A stretch of 8,709 nt of DNA from SIG440 sp045578305 (lineage in GTDB: Bacteria > Bacillota > Clostridia > Monoglobales > Monoglobaceae): contig JAZNKA010000018.1 of the NCBI GenBank assembly GCA_045578305.1, forward strand, positions 1 through 8,709, read 5' to 3'. The notes beneath the pieces were generated by a model, which was given only the letters and a program-made list of their open reading frames with translations, was not told where the DNA came from and did no database searches. Both the position numbers and the translations under genes were made by a program. Shown piece after piece: positions 1-6,945 of the stretch; position 1 is the stretch's first letter, and every line of letters starts with the position of its first letter.

Positions 1-1251
1 ATCCATTTTTAATCCAAACCCCAAAACTTCTGCAATACTTATTCGGCTTATTATACCGCCAATAATTTCAACCGCAAGATTGAGCTTGGTATTTCCCGAG
101 CCGTTGATAAGCGAAAAGCTTATGCTTCTTGTTGCAGAGCCATAGAGATTAAGAATTATCGGTGCAATCAACATTCCTGCGACCTTAAGAACTTCGGCAT
201 CGCTTGTGAATGAAGCAAAAACCGCATTCGGCCAGATTAAAAGAATCAGTGAAAGCACGGTCGAAATAATAAGTCCGCAAACCGCCACAGTCTTTAAAAC
301 AAGCGGAATTCTCTCGTCCTTGCCTGCCCCAAGATTTTGTCCGACCATTGCGCTTCCTGCCGTGGTAAACGAATTTGAAACTATAGCACTTACAACATTT
401 ATCTTGTTGAATATTCCGGCAAGAGCAGAATAAACAACGCCAAACATATTTATCCATGCCATAAGGACAACCTTTGAAAAACTTACCGCTGCCGCCTGAA
501 TTGACATCGGTAGTCCCAGCCCCAAAATCCTTCTGAACGCTGTTTTTTCCATTTTGAAGCTGCTTGGTTTAAAGTCAAAGCAAAAGCTTTCGCGCTTTAC
601 ATAAAGATATACAATCGACACAACAAAGCTGACGCCCTGACCGATTACTGTCGCAAGAGCGGCTCCAAAAACCTCCATTTCAAAAACCGAAACAAAAAGA
701 ATGTCAAGAACAATATTGAGTATTGCCGCAATACCTATGAAAATAAACGGACGCTTGCTGTCACCCATACCTCTTAAAATCGCACTTACTATGTTGTAGC
801 CATAAATAAAAACAAGACCAACCATACAGGTAACTGTATAGTCAAGGGTATATTCAAATGACTCGGCAGGGGTGTTAAGGAGTTTAAGCATAGGCTCGCG
901 AACAATGTAACAAACAACCGAAATCGCAAGCGATGCAATAAACAAAAATGTAAACATTGTGCCTATTGTCTTTTTTACGCTTTCAAGGTTTTTTGCACCG
1001 ACATCCCTTGCAATCAGGACCTGTCCTGCAGACGAAAATCCCATTGCCACAAATGTCAAAAGGTGAAGCACATCGCCACCAATAGAAACCGCCGACATTC
1101 CTGATCCACCAATAACCTGACCGACAATTATCATATCCACTATGTTGTAAATAGCCTGAAGTGCATTTGAAAGAAACAGCGGCAATGCAAAAATAAGAAG
1201 CTGCTTTGTCACATTTCCTTTTGTAAGGTCTTTAATCATTGTGTTGCTCAT
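1..1251 (-). CDS. MATE family efflux transporter, C-terminus cut by window edge
   Basis: This is an inner-membrane antiporter of the MATE (NorM/DinF/MepA-like) family, which exports drugs or metabolites using a Na+ or H+ gradient. The frame is open for all 417 codons up to the left edge. Family proteins are usually about 440-460 residues, so roughly 30-40 C-terminal residues are missing. Seen: a run of hydrophobic helices separated by short loops, the family segment LQAIYNIVDMIIVGQ at residues 31-45, and repeat-type signatures in both halves (GFSSAGQVLIARDVGAKN from residue 71; GQNLGAGKDERI in the second half). The ATG at 1251 is chosen because an AGAGG sits 9 bases upstream; a second in-frame ATG at 1239 lacks that spacing. 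A separate promoter precedes it, so it is probably monocistronic at its 5' end. The substrate cannot be told from sequence. Confidence 0.93.
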   Translation of the reverse strand, partial: MSNTMIKDLTKGNVTKQLLIFALPLFLSNALQAIYNIVDMIIVGQVIGGSGMSAVSIGGDVLHLLTFVAMGFSSAGQVLIARDVGAKNLESVKKTIGTMFTFLFIASLAISVVCYIVREPMLKLLNTPAESFEYTLDYTVTCMVGLVFIYGYNIVSAILRGMGDSKRPFIFIGIAAILNIVLDILFVSVFEMEVFGAALATVIGQGVSFVVSIVYLYVKRESFCFDFKPSSFKMEKTAFRRILGLGLPMSIQAAAVSFSKVVLMAWINMFGVVYSALAGIFNKINVVSAIVSNSFTTAGSAMVGQNLGAGKDERIPLVLKTVAVCGLIISTVLSLILLIWPNAVFASFTSDAEVLKVAGMLIAPIILNLYGSATRSISFSLINGSGNTKLNLAVEIIGGIISRISIAEVLGFGLKMD

Positions 1252-1293
1252 TTTATGTACCCTCTTTTTAAATTGGTCTGTTGCTAATCAATT

Positions 1294-1322
1294 ATTTTAC
1301 CACATTTAGGTCTTTTTTTCAA
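1294..1322 (-). promoter_or_regulatory. Sigma-A type promoter for the MATE gene
   Basis: On the minus strand a TTGAAA -35 box (1322-1317) and a TAAAAT -10 box (1299-1294) are exactly 17 bases apart, and TGG directly before the -10 makes it an extended -10 element. Transcription would start near 1287, leaving a leader of about 35 bases with the AGAGG ribosome site. It lies just downstream of the terminator of the preceding operon, as expected for an independent unit. Confidence 0.7.
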
Positions 1323-1359
1323 GTCATTTTTCCTCAAATTCCGCCATTTTTAACACAAA

Positions 1360-1385
1360 AAAGTCCGGGGCTAACCCCGGACTTT
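1360..1385 (-). terminator. Intrinsic terminator of the flavoprotein-cupin operon
   Basis: A perfect 11-bp stem (AAAGTCCGGGG paired with CCCCGGACTTT) has a 4-base loop. Read on the minus strand it begins 2 bases after the cupin stop codon and runs into TTTTTTGTG, the classic GC-rich hairpin plus U-tract. On the plus strand it has no U-tract beyond the stem, so it acts for the minus-strand operon. Confidence 0.92.
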
Positions 1386-1387
1386 CA

Positions 1388-1732
1388 CTAGTCAAGAACT
1401 ATCAACCCTATAAAATGAAGGTCATCCTTGCCGACATTTTTAATTCCGTGTCCCTGACCGCTTGGGCAAAAAGTCACATCGCCATCTGTTATACGATAAA
1501 TCATTCCATTGTCGTTATACTCCGCTGTCCCCGACAGGATATAAAAAGTTTCTGACTCGCCGGTGTGCGTGTGATGCTCCACTGCCGCTCCCGGTTCAAG
1601 CTTTACATGAGCAAACATCCTTACCTTTTTGGACACCCCCGAAACATCCAGGAGTTTGTCCTTGCAAAATAATCCGGCTCCGTTTTGTGCCAGTTTTTCA
1701 TCAACTGTTCTTTCCGCTTTTTTTACTATCAT
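1388..1732 (-). CDS. Small single-domain cupin protein
   Basis: A 114-residue protein that is almost entirely one cupin beta-barrel. Both cupin motifs match the consensus exactly: motif 1 is G48-x5-H54-x-H56-x4-E61-x6-G68, and motif 2 is G84-x5-P90-x-G92-x2-H95-x3-N99. H54, H56, E61 and H95 should therefore bind a divalent metal. Small cupins of this kind include isomerases, dioxygenases and sugar- or effector-binding proteins, so no reaction can be assigned. The ATG at 1732 is chosen because AAGGAG lies 8 bases upstream; a longer reading from a TTG at 1750 would put that ribosome site inside the gene. It follows the flavin reductase-rubredoxin gene by 20 bases and shares its terminator, so the two are co-transcribed. 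That suggests a redox or stress-related role, but this is inference from position only. Confidence 0.88.
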   Translation of the reverse strand: MIVKKAERTVDEKLAQNGAGLFCKDKLLDVSGVSKKVRMFAHVKLEPGAAVEHHTHTGESETFYILSGTAEYNDNGMIYRITDGDVTFCPSGQGHGIKNVGKDDLHFIGLIVLD

Positions 1733-1740
1733 TTTTAATT

Positions 1741-1746
1741 CTCCTT
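1741..1746 (-). promoter_or_regulatory. Ribosome binding site deciding the cupin start
   Basis: AAGGAG on the minus strand lies 8 bases before the ATG at 1732. It overlaps the alternative TTG start at 1750, which argues against the longer protein. Confidence 0.8.
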
Positions 1747-1752
1747 GCAAAA

Positions 1753-2364
1753 TTATTGTATTTTTTCAAAGTCAGCCGCACCATGCTTGCAAAGCGGACA
1801 GACAAAATCCTCCGGCAAAATCTCTCCCTCGTACACATATCCGCAGATTTTGCACACATAACCAGTTTTCTTTTTCTCGGGTCTTGGCTTTATGTGGTCA
1901 AAATAATATTGATAAGTAACACTTAGATCATCAGACAAGACTTTTGCTTCTGTCACTTCTGCAACAAAAAGCGAATGCGAGCCACAGTCCACCGTTTCCG
2001 TCACCTTGCCCGAAATCACAGCATTGCAGTTTTGAGTCAGGTACAAAAGTCCGTTTTCGCTTCTTTCTGTCGTATTAAATCCGTCAAATTTGTCAACATT
2101 TCTCCCGCTTTGAAACCCAAATCTCTCAAAAACATCAAATTTTACGCTTTCGTCAAGCACCGATACATTGAAAACTCCTGTTTCTTTGATAATATCGTGA
2201 GTATAATTCTCTTTATTTACCGCCACCGCAATCCTGAGCGGGTCCTGCGCTATCTGCTGAACTGTATTTACTATACAGGCGTTATCCTTTCCATCTGTTT
2301 TTGCCGCAAGCACAAACAGTCCATATGATAATTTAAACATGCTCTTATTTTGTATCTCGCCCAT
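1753..2364 (-). CDS. Flavin reductase-rubredoxin fusion (high-molecular-weight rubredoxin type)
   Basis: A 203-residue two-domain protein. Residues about 9-155 form a flavin reductase-like FMN-binding split barrel (starting MFKLSYGLFVLAAK; GxxNVSVLDE region at 63-72). Residues about 167-203 form a rubredoxin-type iron site with C171-x2-C174 and C189-x2-C192. The architecture matches Hrb of Moorella, an NAD(P)H:rubredoxin oxidoreductase that feeds electrons to the flavodiiron protein FprA, which reduces O2 or NO in anaerobes. The same role is inferred here, in the cytoplasm; no partner gene is in the window. The two cysteine pairs are only 14 residues apart, a spacing like the rubredoxin domain of rubrerythrin rather than that of classical rubredoxin. 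The ATG at 2364 has AGGAGG 8 bases upstream; M9 at 2340 lacks a comparable site. It is first in an operon with the cupin gene and diverges from der. Confidence 0.9.
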   Translation of the reverse strand: MGEIQNKSMFKLSYGLFVLAAKTDGKDNACIVNTVQQIAQDPLRIAVAVNKENYTHDIIKETGVFNVSVLDESVKFDVFERFGFQSGRNVDKFDGFNTTERSENGLLYLTQNCNAVISGKVTETVDCGSHSLFVAEVTEAKVLSDDLSVTYQYYFDHIKPRPEKKKTGYVCKICGYVYEGEILPEDFVCPLCKHGAADFEKIQ

Positions 2365-2389
2365 GAAAAATTCCTCCTATATTTATATA

Positions 2390-2420
2390 ATTATACAAAA
2401 TTTCCTAAAATCCTTTTCAA
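2390..2420 (-). promoter_or_regulatory. Possible promoter for the flavoprotein-cupin operon
   Basis: A consensus TATAAT (2395-2390, minus strand) lies 12 bases upstream of the AGGAGG ribosome site. The nearest -35-like hexamer, TTGAAA at 2420-2415, is 19 bases away, which is longer than ideal. The -10 is convincing but the -35 is uncertain, so an activator or alternative boxes are possible. Confidence 0.4.
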
Positions 2421-2434
2421 ATAATTCAAAACAG

Positions 2435-2463
2435 TTGTATTTTCCCAATTTTTGTGCTAAAAT
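2435..2463 (+). promoter_or_regulatory. Sigma-A type promoter for the der-plsY-gpsA operon
   Basis: TTGTAT (2435-2440) and TAAAAT (2458-2463) are separated by exactly 17 bases, with TGC just before the -10 forming an extended -10 element. Transcription would begin near 2470, giving a leader of about 35 bases that contains the GGAG ribosome site at 2494-2497. Together with the minus-strand boxes at 2390-2420, this makes the 140-base gap a divergent control region. Confidence 0.65.
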
Positions 2464-2504
2464 AAACATATATTTAAAGAAATGCTCAGAAACGGAGAAT
2501 TTTT

Positions 2505-3830
2505 ATGAAACCAGTTGTCGCAATCGTAGGCAGACCAAATGTGGGAAAGTCTACGCTGTTTAATAAAATCTCGGGCAAGCGCATCGCAATTGTCGAGGAC
2601 ACCCCCGGCATCACCCGTGACCGAATTTATGCCGATGCCGAATGGCTTGGCAAGCAGTTTACCCTGATTGACACCGGCGGCATCGAGCCTGCCAGCAAGG
2701 ACATCATCCTTTCGCAGATGCGCAATCAGGCAAACCTTGCGATTGAAACTGCGGATGTTATACTTTTTATGGTCAATGTCCGCGACGGTATGACCGCTGC
2801 CGACAAAGATATCGCCGCAATGCTCCGAAAAAGCAAAAAGCCGGTAATTCTTGTCTGCAACAAGGTTGACAATCCCGGCAATCCGCCTATGGAAGCTTAC
2901 GAATTTTACAATCTTGGCCTTGGCGATCCTGTTCTTGTGTCATCATCACACGGTATGGGGGTCGGCGACCTTTTGGATATGGTTGCCGAGCACTTTCCCG
3001 AAGATATTGACGATAACGAAGACGAAGACACCACCTATGTCGCAATTGTCGGCAAACCAAACGCCGGCAAGTCCTCGCTTGTAAATCGCCTTTTGGGCGA
3101 AGACCGCGTTATCGTCAGCGACATTGCAGGAACCACTCGTGATGCCATAGACACCCATCTTGTGAAGAATGGCAAAAACTATGTTATTATCGACACCGCC
3201 GGTATGCGCAAACGCGGAAAAATCGACGAAGATGTCGAGCGTTACAGTGTTGTGCGCGCCCTTGGCTCCATCGACCGCGCAGATGTCTGTGTGATAATGA
3301 TTGATGCAAATGAGGGTATAACCGAGCAGGATACCAAAATCGCAGGATATGTTCACGATCAAGGCAAGGCAGCCGTTTTTGCAGTAAACAAATGGGATTT
3401 GGTCGAAAAAGAAACCAACACTATGAAAAATTTCAAAACGCGTATGCTCGAAGGTTTCAACTTTATGATGTACGCCGAGTCAGTCTTTATTTCGGCAAAA
3501 ACAGGTCAGCGCATAGATGACCTGTTTGAAATGATAAACCTGGCCGTAAGTGAAAACAAAAAGCGCATTTCGACAGGTCTTCTGAACGATGTAATCAACG
3601 ATGCAATAGCCATGGTACAGCCACCCTCCGACAAGGGTAAGCGACTCAAGATATACTACTGCACCCAGGCCTCGGTCAAGCCACCGACATTTATTCTTTT
3701 TGTCAACAATGCTGACCTTGCACATTATTCTTATGTAAGATATCTCGAAAACAAATTGCGTGACGCCTTTGGTTTTAAGGGTACTCCAATCAAATTTATA
3801 ATCCGCGAAAAAGGCGACAAGCCTCAATAA
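2505..3830 (+). CDS. der: Ribosome biogenesis GTPase Der (EngA)
   Basis: Der is the essential tandem-GTPase that binds the large ribosomal subunit late in its assembly. The 441-residue length is normal for the family. Seen in order: GTPase domain 1 with P-loop GRPNVGKS (9-16), switch segment DTPGITRD (32-39), DTGG (56-59) and NKVD (119-122); an acidic linker at about 165-175 rich in D and E; GTPase domain 2 with P-loop GKPNAGKS (183-190), GTTRD (209-213), DTAG (230-233), NKWD (295-298) and SAKTG (330-334); then a KH-like RNA-binding domain from about 350 to the end. Both nucleotide sites look complete. GGAG sits 7 bases before the ATG. It is the first gene of the plus-strand operon, 13 bases before plsY. 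Confidence 0.98.
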   Translation: MKPVVAIVGRPNVGKSTLFNKISGKRIAIVEDTPGITRDRIYADAEWLGKQFTLIDTGGIEPASKDIILSQMRNQANLAIETADVILFMVNVRDGMTAADKDIAAMLRKSKKPVILVCNKVDNPGNPPMEAYEFYNLGLGDPVLVSSSHGMGVGDLLDMVAEHFPEDIDDNEDEDTTYVAIVGKPNAGKSSLVNRLLGEDRVIVSDIAGTTRDAIDTHLVKNGKNYVIIDTAGMRKRGKIDEDVERYSVVRALGSIDRADVCVIMIDANEGITEQDTKIAGYVHDQGKAAVFAVNKWDLVEKETNTMKNFKTRMLEGFNFMMYAESVFISAKTGQRIDDLFEMINLAVSENKKRISTGLLNDVINDAIAMVQPPSDKGKRLKIYYCTQASVKPPTFILFVNNADLAHYSYVRYLENKLRDAFGFKGTPIKFIIREKGDKPQ

Positions 3831-3843
3831 AGGAGTTTTAACT

Positions 3844-4446
3844 ATGCTTTTAAAAAATCTTCTTGTGCTTTTACTATCCTACCTTTTGGGAAGTATAAGC
3901 ACCTCTATCATAATTTCAAAAATAATGCTTGGTGACGACATCCGAAATCACGGAAGCGGCAACGCAGGTGCAACAAACACCCTACGCACCGTCGGCAAGA
4001 AAGCTGCACTTTTTGTGATTGTTGGTGATGTTCTTAAAACGCTTATCGCAATCCTTGCGGCAAAGCTTTTGCTGAAAGACAACCCGACCTCCATATACAT
4101 AGCAGGCATCGGCGCAGTCCTTGGCCACAACTTTCCGCTTTACTTTGGTTTTAAAGGTGGCAAGGGGATTGTGGTTTCGGCTACATTAATGATATTTGCT
4201 GACCCCGTTATCGGTATAATCGTCGCAATTGTTGCAATTCTTATTATGGCGATTTCCCGATATGTTTCGCTGGGCAGTGTACTTGGTGCCGTATTCTTTG
4301 TAGTGCTGAGCTTTTTGCTTAAATCAGATAATCCCGACTTTATCGTTTTTGCATGTATGCTGGCACTTCTTGCAATCTATATGCACAAAAGTAATATTCA
4401 AAGACTTCTTTCGGGTACCGAAAGCAAGCTTTCGTTCAAAAAATAA
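3844..4446 (+). CDS. plsY: Acyl-phosphate:glycerol-3-phosphate acyltransferase PlsY
   Basis: PlsY is the membrane enzyme that moves a fatty acyl group from acyl-phosphate (made by PlsX) onto position 1 of sn-glycerol-3-phosphate, giving lysophosphatidate. It is the first acylation in phospholipid synthesis of most Gram-positive bacteria. The 200-residue protein has about five to seven hydrophobic segments. The three family motifs are visible: GSISTS at 16-21 followed by HGSGNAGATNTLR at 36-48, D62 with K65 in GDVLK, and GHNFPLYFGFKGGKGI at 94-109 containing the glycine-rich phosphate loop. AAGGAG lies 8 bases before the ATG and overlaps the region right after the der stop. The next gene, 19 bases downstream, makes its substrate, which supports the assignment. 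Confidence 0.97.
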   Translation: MLLKNLLVLLLSYLLGSISTSIIISKIMLGDDIRNHGSGNAGATNTLRTVGKKAALFVIVGDVLKTLIAILAAKLLLKDNPTSIYIAGIGAVLGHNFPLYFGFKGGKGIVVSATLMIFADPVIGIIVAIVAILIMAISRYVSLGSVLGAVFFVVLSFLLKSDNPDFIVFACMLALLAIYMHKSNIQRLLSGTESKLSFKK

Positions 4447-4453
4447 TATATTT

Positions 4454-4459
4454 AGGAGG
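4454..4459 (+). promoter_or_regulatory. Ribosome binding site deciding the GTG start of gpsA
   Basis: A perfect AGGAGG ends 6 bases before the GTG at 4466. It rules out the longer open frame that reaches back into plsY, because the dinucleotide-binding fold begins right after this GTG. Confidence 0.88.
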
Positions 4460-4465
4460 ATTACC

Positions 4466-5479
4466 GTGTCAAATATTTGTATTTTAGGCAGCGGTGGTTG
4501 GGGAACCGCAATCGCGCTGTTGCTTCTGGAAAACAATCACAATGTCACTTTGTGGTCATTCTCGGACGAAGAGTGTAATGATATTTTAGCAGGTCGTGAA
4601 AACAAGCGTTGCCTGCCGGGTGTTAAAATTCCCGAGGCTATCAATATAACCAGTGACATAAATTGTTGTCGCAATAAGGACATAATCGTTATAGCGGTCC
4701 CCTCGCACGGTGTGCGCAGTACAGCAAAAAGAATCTCATCGCTTGTCCCCGACGGACAAATTATACTTAATATTTCAAAAGGAATCGAAGAAGAAACTTA
4801 CCTCACTTTGTCGCAGGTCCTTGGTGAAGAACTTCCGCATTGCCGAGTTGCAGTAATGTCAGGTCCAAGCCACGCCGAAGAGGTTTCGCGCAAAATCCCC
4901 ACAACAAATGTTGTTGCATCAGCATCTTCCGATGTTACACAAATTATTCAGGATACTTTTATGACCCCCAACTTCCGCATATACACCAACGACGATATCC
5001 TTGGCGTCGAGCTTGGCGGCTCTGTCAAAAATGTAATTGCCCTCTGTTGCGGAATTCTTGACGGTCTTGGCTGCGGAGACAATACCAAAGCCGCACTTAT
5101 GACCCGCGGTCTTGTAGAAATGCAGCGCCTTGGCACAGCAATGGGTGCAAGTGCCGAGACTTTCTCGGGGCTTTCAGGCATAGGCGACCTGATTGTCACC
5201 TGCACAAGTATGCACTCGCGAAACCGCCGTGCCGGCATTTTGATAGGACAAGGAAAATCGGTTGATGAAGCACAAAAAGAAGTCAATATGGTTGTCGAGG
5301 GCGTAAGAAGTTGCAAAGCAACAAAAGGTCTTGCCGACAAATTGAATGTCGAAATGCCAATCGTCTCTGAGGCTTATGAAGTTCTTTTCAATGGCAAAAA
5401 ACCCGCTCAGGCAATTGAAACGCTTATGAACAGAACAAAAAAGCACGAAACAGAAAGTTGCTTTTTGAATAAATTATAA
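4466..5479 (+). CDS. gpsA: Glycerol-3-phosphate dehydrogenase [NAD(P)+] GpsA
   Basis: GpsA reduces dihydroxyacetone phosphate to sn-glycerol-3-phosphate in the cytoplasm, supplying the backbone for phospholipids and the direct substrate of PlsY encoded just upstream. The protein is 337 residues, normal for the family. The N-terminal Rossmann fold has GSGGWGTA at 8-15, followed by VPSHGVR (78-84), SKGIE (104-108) and GPSHAEEV (133-140). The C-terminal helical domain has ELGGSVKNV (182-190) with the expected catalytic lysine K188, and the conserved GLSGIGDLIVTC segment with the arginines of SRNRR. Start: GTG at 4466 preceded by AGGAGG; the open frame extends 39 codons further upstream, but that part lies inside plsY in another frame and adds no family sequence. 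Same operon as der and plsY. Confidence 0.97.
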   Translation: MSNICILGSGGWGTAIALLLLENNHNVTLWSFSDEECNDILAGRENKRCLPGVKIPEAINITSDINCCRNKDIIVIAVPSHGVRSTAKRISSLVPDGQIILNISKGIEEETYLTLSQVLGEELPHCRVAVMSGPSHAEEVSRKIPTTNVVASASSDVTQIIQDTFMTPNFRIYTNDDILGVELGGSVKNVIALCCGILDGLGCGDNTKAALMTRGLVEMQRLGTAMGASAETFSGLSGIGDLIVTCTSMHSRNRRAGILIGQGKSVDEAQKEVNMVVEGVRSCKATKGLADKLNVEMPIVSEAYEVLFNGKKPAQAIETLMNRTKKHETESCFLNKL

Positions 5480-5511
5480 TGATAAAAAATGTTTAAAGGA
5501 GATGTCTTGAA

Positions 5512-6021
5512 ATGTCAGTAACTATACACGAATATGTATCTTTTCTTCCTCAAATCGCCGAAAGTCTTCCCAAGGGCGCCTTTCTTACAACAAAGGATGC
5601 AGGCAAAATAAACACAATGTCAATAGGTTGGGGCAGCTTTGGTTTTGAATGGGGTATGCCAACAGCAGAGGTTATGGTGCGTGAAAGCCGTTTCAGCAAA
5701 ATTGCTATGGACAAAAACAATTGCTTCACCATCACTTTTCCTCTTGACGATTCGATGAAAGCAGCGCTCGCCTACTGCGGGCAAAAATCCGGCAGAGATA
5801 CCGACAAAATCAAGGACTGCGGTTTGACTGTTGTGCAGGCAAAAGAGATTGATGCCCCCGTAATTGCATGCAAAGGGATTGTGCTTGAATGCAAAATCAA
5901 ATCCCGACTTTCGATGAACGCCAACCAAACCTCAAGCGAAATTCTTGACACATGGTACAAATCCGGTGACCTTCACTCATTTTATTTTGCCGAGGTAGTT
6001 GCGTGCTATCAGTTGGATTAA
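5512..6021 (+). CDS. Flavin reductase family protein (FMN-binding split barrel)
   Basis: A 169-residue single-domain protein of the flavin reductase-like family, which bind FMN and either reduce free flavin with NAD(P)H or relay electrons as flavoredoxins. Visible family signature: an N-terminal barrel strand (KGAFLTTKD, 21-29), NTMSIGWGSFGFEWGMP at 34-50, VRESR (56-60), and the FMN-contact stretch YCGQKSGRDTDK at 88-99. No rubredoxin or other extra domain is present, unlike the fusion protein at 1753-2364. AAGGAG lies 10 bases before the ATG. It begins 32 bases after gpsA with no terminator or clear promoter between, so it is probably the last gene of the der operon, although it has no obvious link to lipid synthesis. 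It is followed by the long hairpin. The physiological electron donor and acceptor cannot be told. Confidence 0.88.
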   Translation: MSVTIHEYVSFLPQIAESLPKGAFLTTKDAGKINTMSIGWGSFGFEWGMPTAEVMVRESRFSKIAMDKNNCFTITFPLDDSMKAALAYCGQKSGRDTDKIKDCGLTVVQAKEIDAPVIACKGIVLECKIKSRLSMNANQTSSEILDTWYKSGDLHSFYFAEVVACYQLD

Positions 6022-6044
6022 GCCGTATTTTAAAATAATTCGTG

Positions 6045-6103
6045 ATACAAACCGACCCCCAAATGTTAGATTTTTACTCTAACATTTGGGGGTCGGTTTG
6101 TAT
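6045..6103. terminator. Perfect 26-bp inverted repeat, probable bidirectional terminator
   Basis: Positions 6045-6070 pair without mismatch with 6078-6103 around a 7-base loop (TTTTTAC). The stem has a GC-rich centre (GACCCCC with GGGGGTC) and AU-rich ends. It lies between convergent genes, 23 bases past the flavin reductase stop and 23 bases from the rnfB stop. No long U-tract follows on either strand; the base of the stem itself reads GGTTTGTAT outward in both directions, and that could act as the weak U-tract. Termination of both operons is the most likely role, but a small repeat element is possible. Confidence 0.65.
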
Positions 6104-6126
6104 TATAACCTTTTTATGTTCAATTA

Positions 6127-6930
6127 TTAAATCGTTGGAACTCCGTCAAGCATCTTGATTACATCGCGCGGACATTTTCCCTGGCAAACGCCACAGCCTG
6201 TACATTTTTCATAATCAATACTTGCACAGTTATTTTCAACAGTTATCGCTTGTGCCTCGCAGTTTTTAGCACAAATGCCACATCCTATACATCCAACGCT
6301 GCAGGCATTTCGGGTATCCTTACCCTTATCCTTCGAAGTGCATACAACCACAGTTTTTGCCGAATATGGAACTCTTTTGATAATATGTCTTGGGCACTCC
6401 GCCATACAAGCACCACAATTGGTACACTTTTCGCGGTCCACAACCGCAACTCCGTTTTGCAGGGACAATGCACCAAACTTGCACTTTACCACACATGACC
6501 CAAAGCCAAGACATCCAAAGCGACATTCCTTCATTCCGCCGCCCAGACGGTTTGCAGTATGGCAATCGATTGTTTCATTGTTCTCATACTTGTTTTTTGC
6601 GGTATCGCTATTCCCCGAACACATAACAAAAGCAGTCTGTCTTTCGGTCTTTTCCGGTGTAACTCCCATAATCTCTGCAATTTTTCTTGCCGACTCCTCG
6701 CCGCCTACCGGGCAAACATTTGCCGAAGCTTCACCCTTTACCACAGCTTCTGCTGCAGCGCTGCAGCCCGCAAATCCGCATCCTCCGCAGTTTGCACCGG
6801 GCAAGCACTCCTCTATCAAAGGAAGTCGCTCGTCTTTTTCAACCGCAAATATTTTAGCAGCCACCGCAAGAAGAGCACCAAAGATCAGTCCCATACCGCC
6901 AATTGCCAAAACAGGTAATAAAATTTCCAT
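6127..6930 (-). CDS. rnfB: Rnf complex subunit B, polyferredoxin
   Basis: RnfB is the subunit that takes electrons from reduced ferredoxin into the ion-pumping Rnf (ferredoxin:NAD+ oxidoreductase) complex. The 267-residue protein starts with one membrane helix (about 3-30). It continues with the RnfB-type iron-sulfur domain LPGANCGGCGFAGC...CPVGG (C48, C51, C56, C73), then a cysteine-rich part: C136-x3-C140-x5-C146-x3-C150 and three classical ferredoxin motifs C-x2-C-x2-C-x3-C at 169-179, 214-224 and 243-253. At least five cluster sites are thus suggested; C104, C123 and C210 may add ligands. This is the long clostridial form of RnfB. AAAGGGGG lies 9 bases before the ATG and overlaps the rnfA stop; the two genes are 15 bases apart. 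It is the last gene of the operon, facing the hairpin at 6045-6103. Confidence 0.96.
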   Translation of the reverse strand: MEILLPVLAIGGMGLIFGALLAVAAKIFAVEKDERLPLIEECLPGANCGGCGFAGCSAAAEAVVKGEASANVCPVGGEESARKIAEIMGVTPEKTERQTAFVMCSGNSDTAKNKYENNETIDCHTANRLGGGMKECRFGCLGFGSCVVKCKFGALSLQNGVAVVDREKCTNCGACMAECPRHIIKRVPYSAKTVVVCTSKDKGKDTRNACSVGCIGCGICAKNCEAQAITVENNCASIDYEKCTGCGVCQGKCPRDVIKMLDGVPTI

Positions 6931-6945
6931 ATATATTTGCCCCCT

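Noticed and set aside
1733..1750. TTG start at 1750 for the cupin gene
   Set aside because: It would place the AAGGAG ribosome site within the coding region; the ATG at 1732 has ideal spacing.
2365..2504. Possible riboswitch or small RNA in the divergent gap
   Set aside because: The gap is only 140 bases, is AT-rich, and is accounted for by two promoters with leaders of about 20-35 bases; no stable hairpin was found.
2339..2563. Plus-strand open frame of 74 codons running from the flavoprotein gene start into der
   Set aside because: It overlaps the der start in another frame, covers both promoters, has no ribosome binding site and a low-complexity composition.
2946..3362. Minus-strand open frame of 138 codons inside der
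   Set aside because: It is antisense to the conserved second GTPase domain of der, shows no family features and has no ribosome site; a shadow of the biased codon use.
4349..4465. Longer N-terminus for gpsA
   Set aside because: These 39 codons lie inside plsY in another frame; the ribosome site and Rossmann motif place the start at the GTG at 4466.
6026..6037. 12-base palindrome TATTTTAAAATA as an operator
   Set aside because: A pure AT palindrome of this length is common by chance in AT-rich intergenic DNA, and it lies downstream of genes rather than near a promoter.
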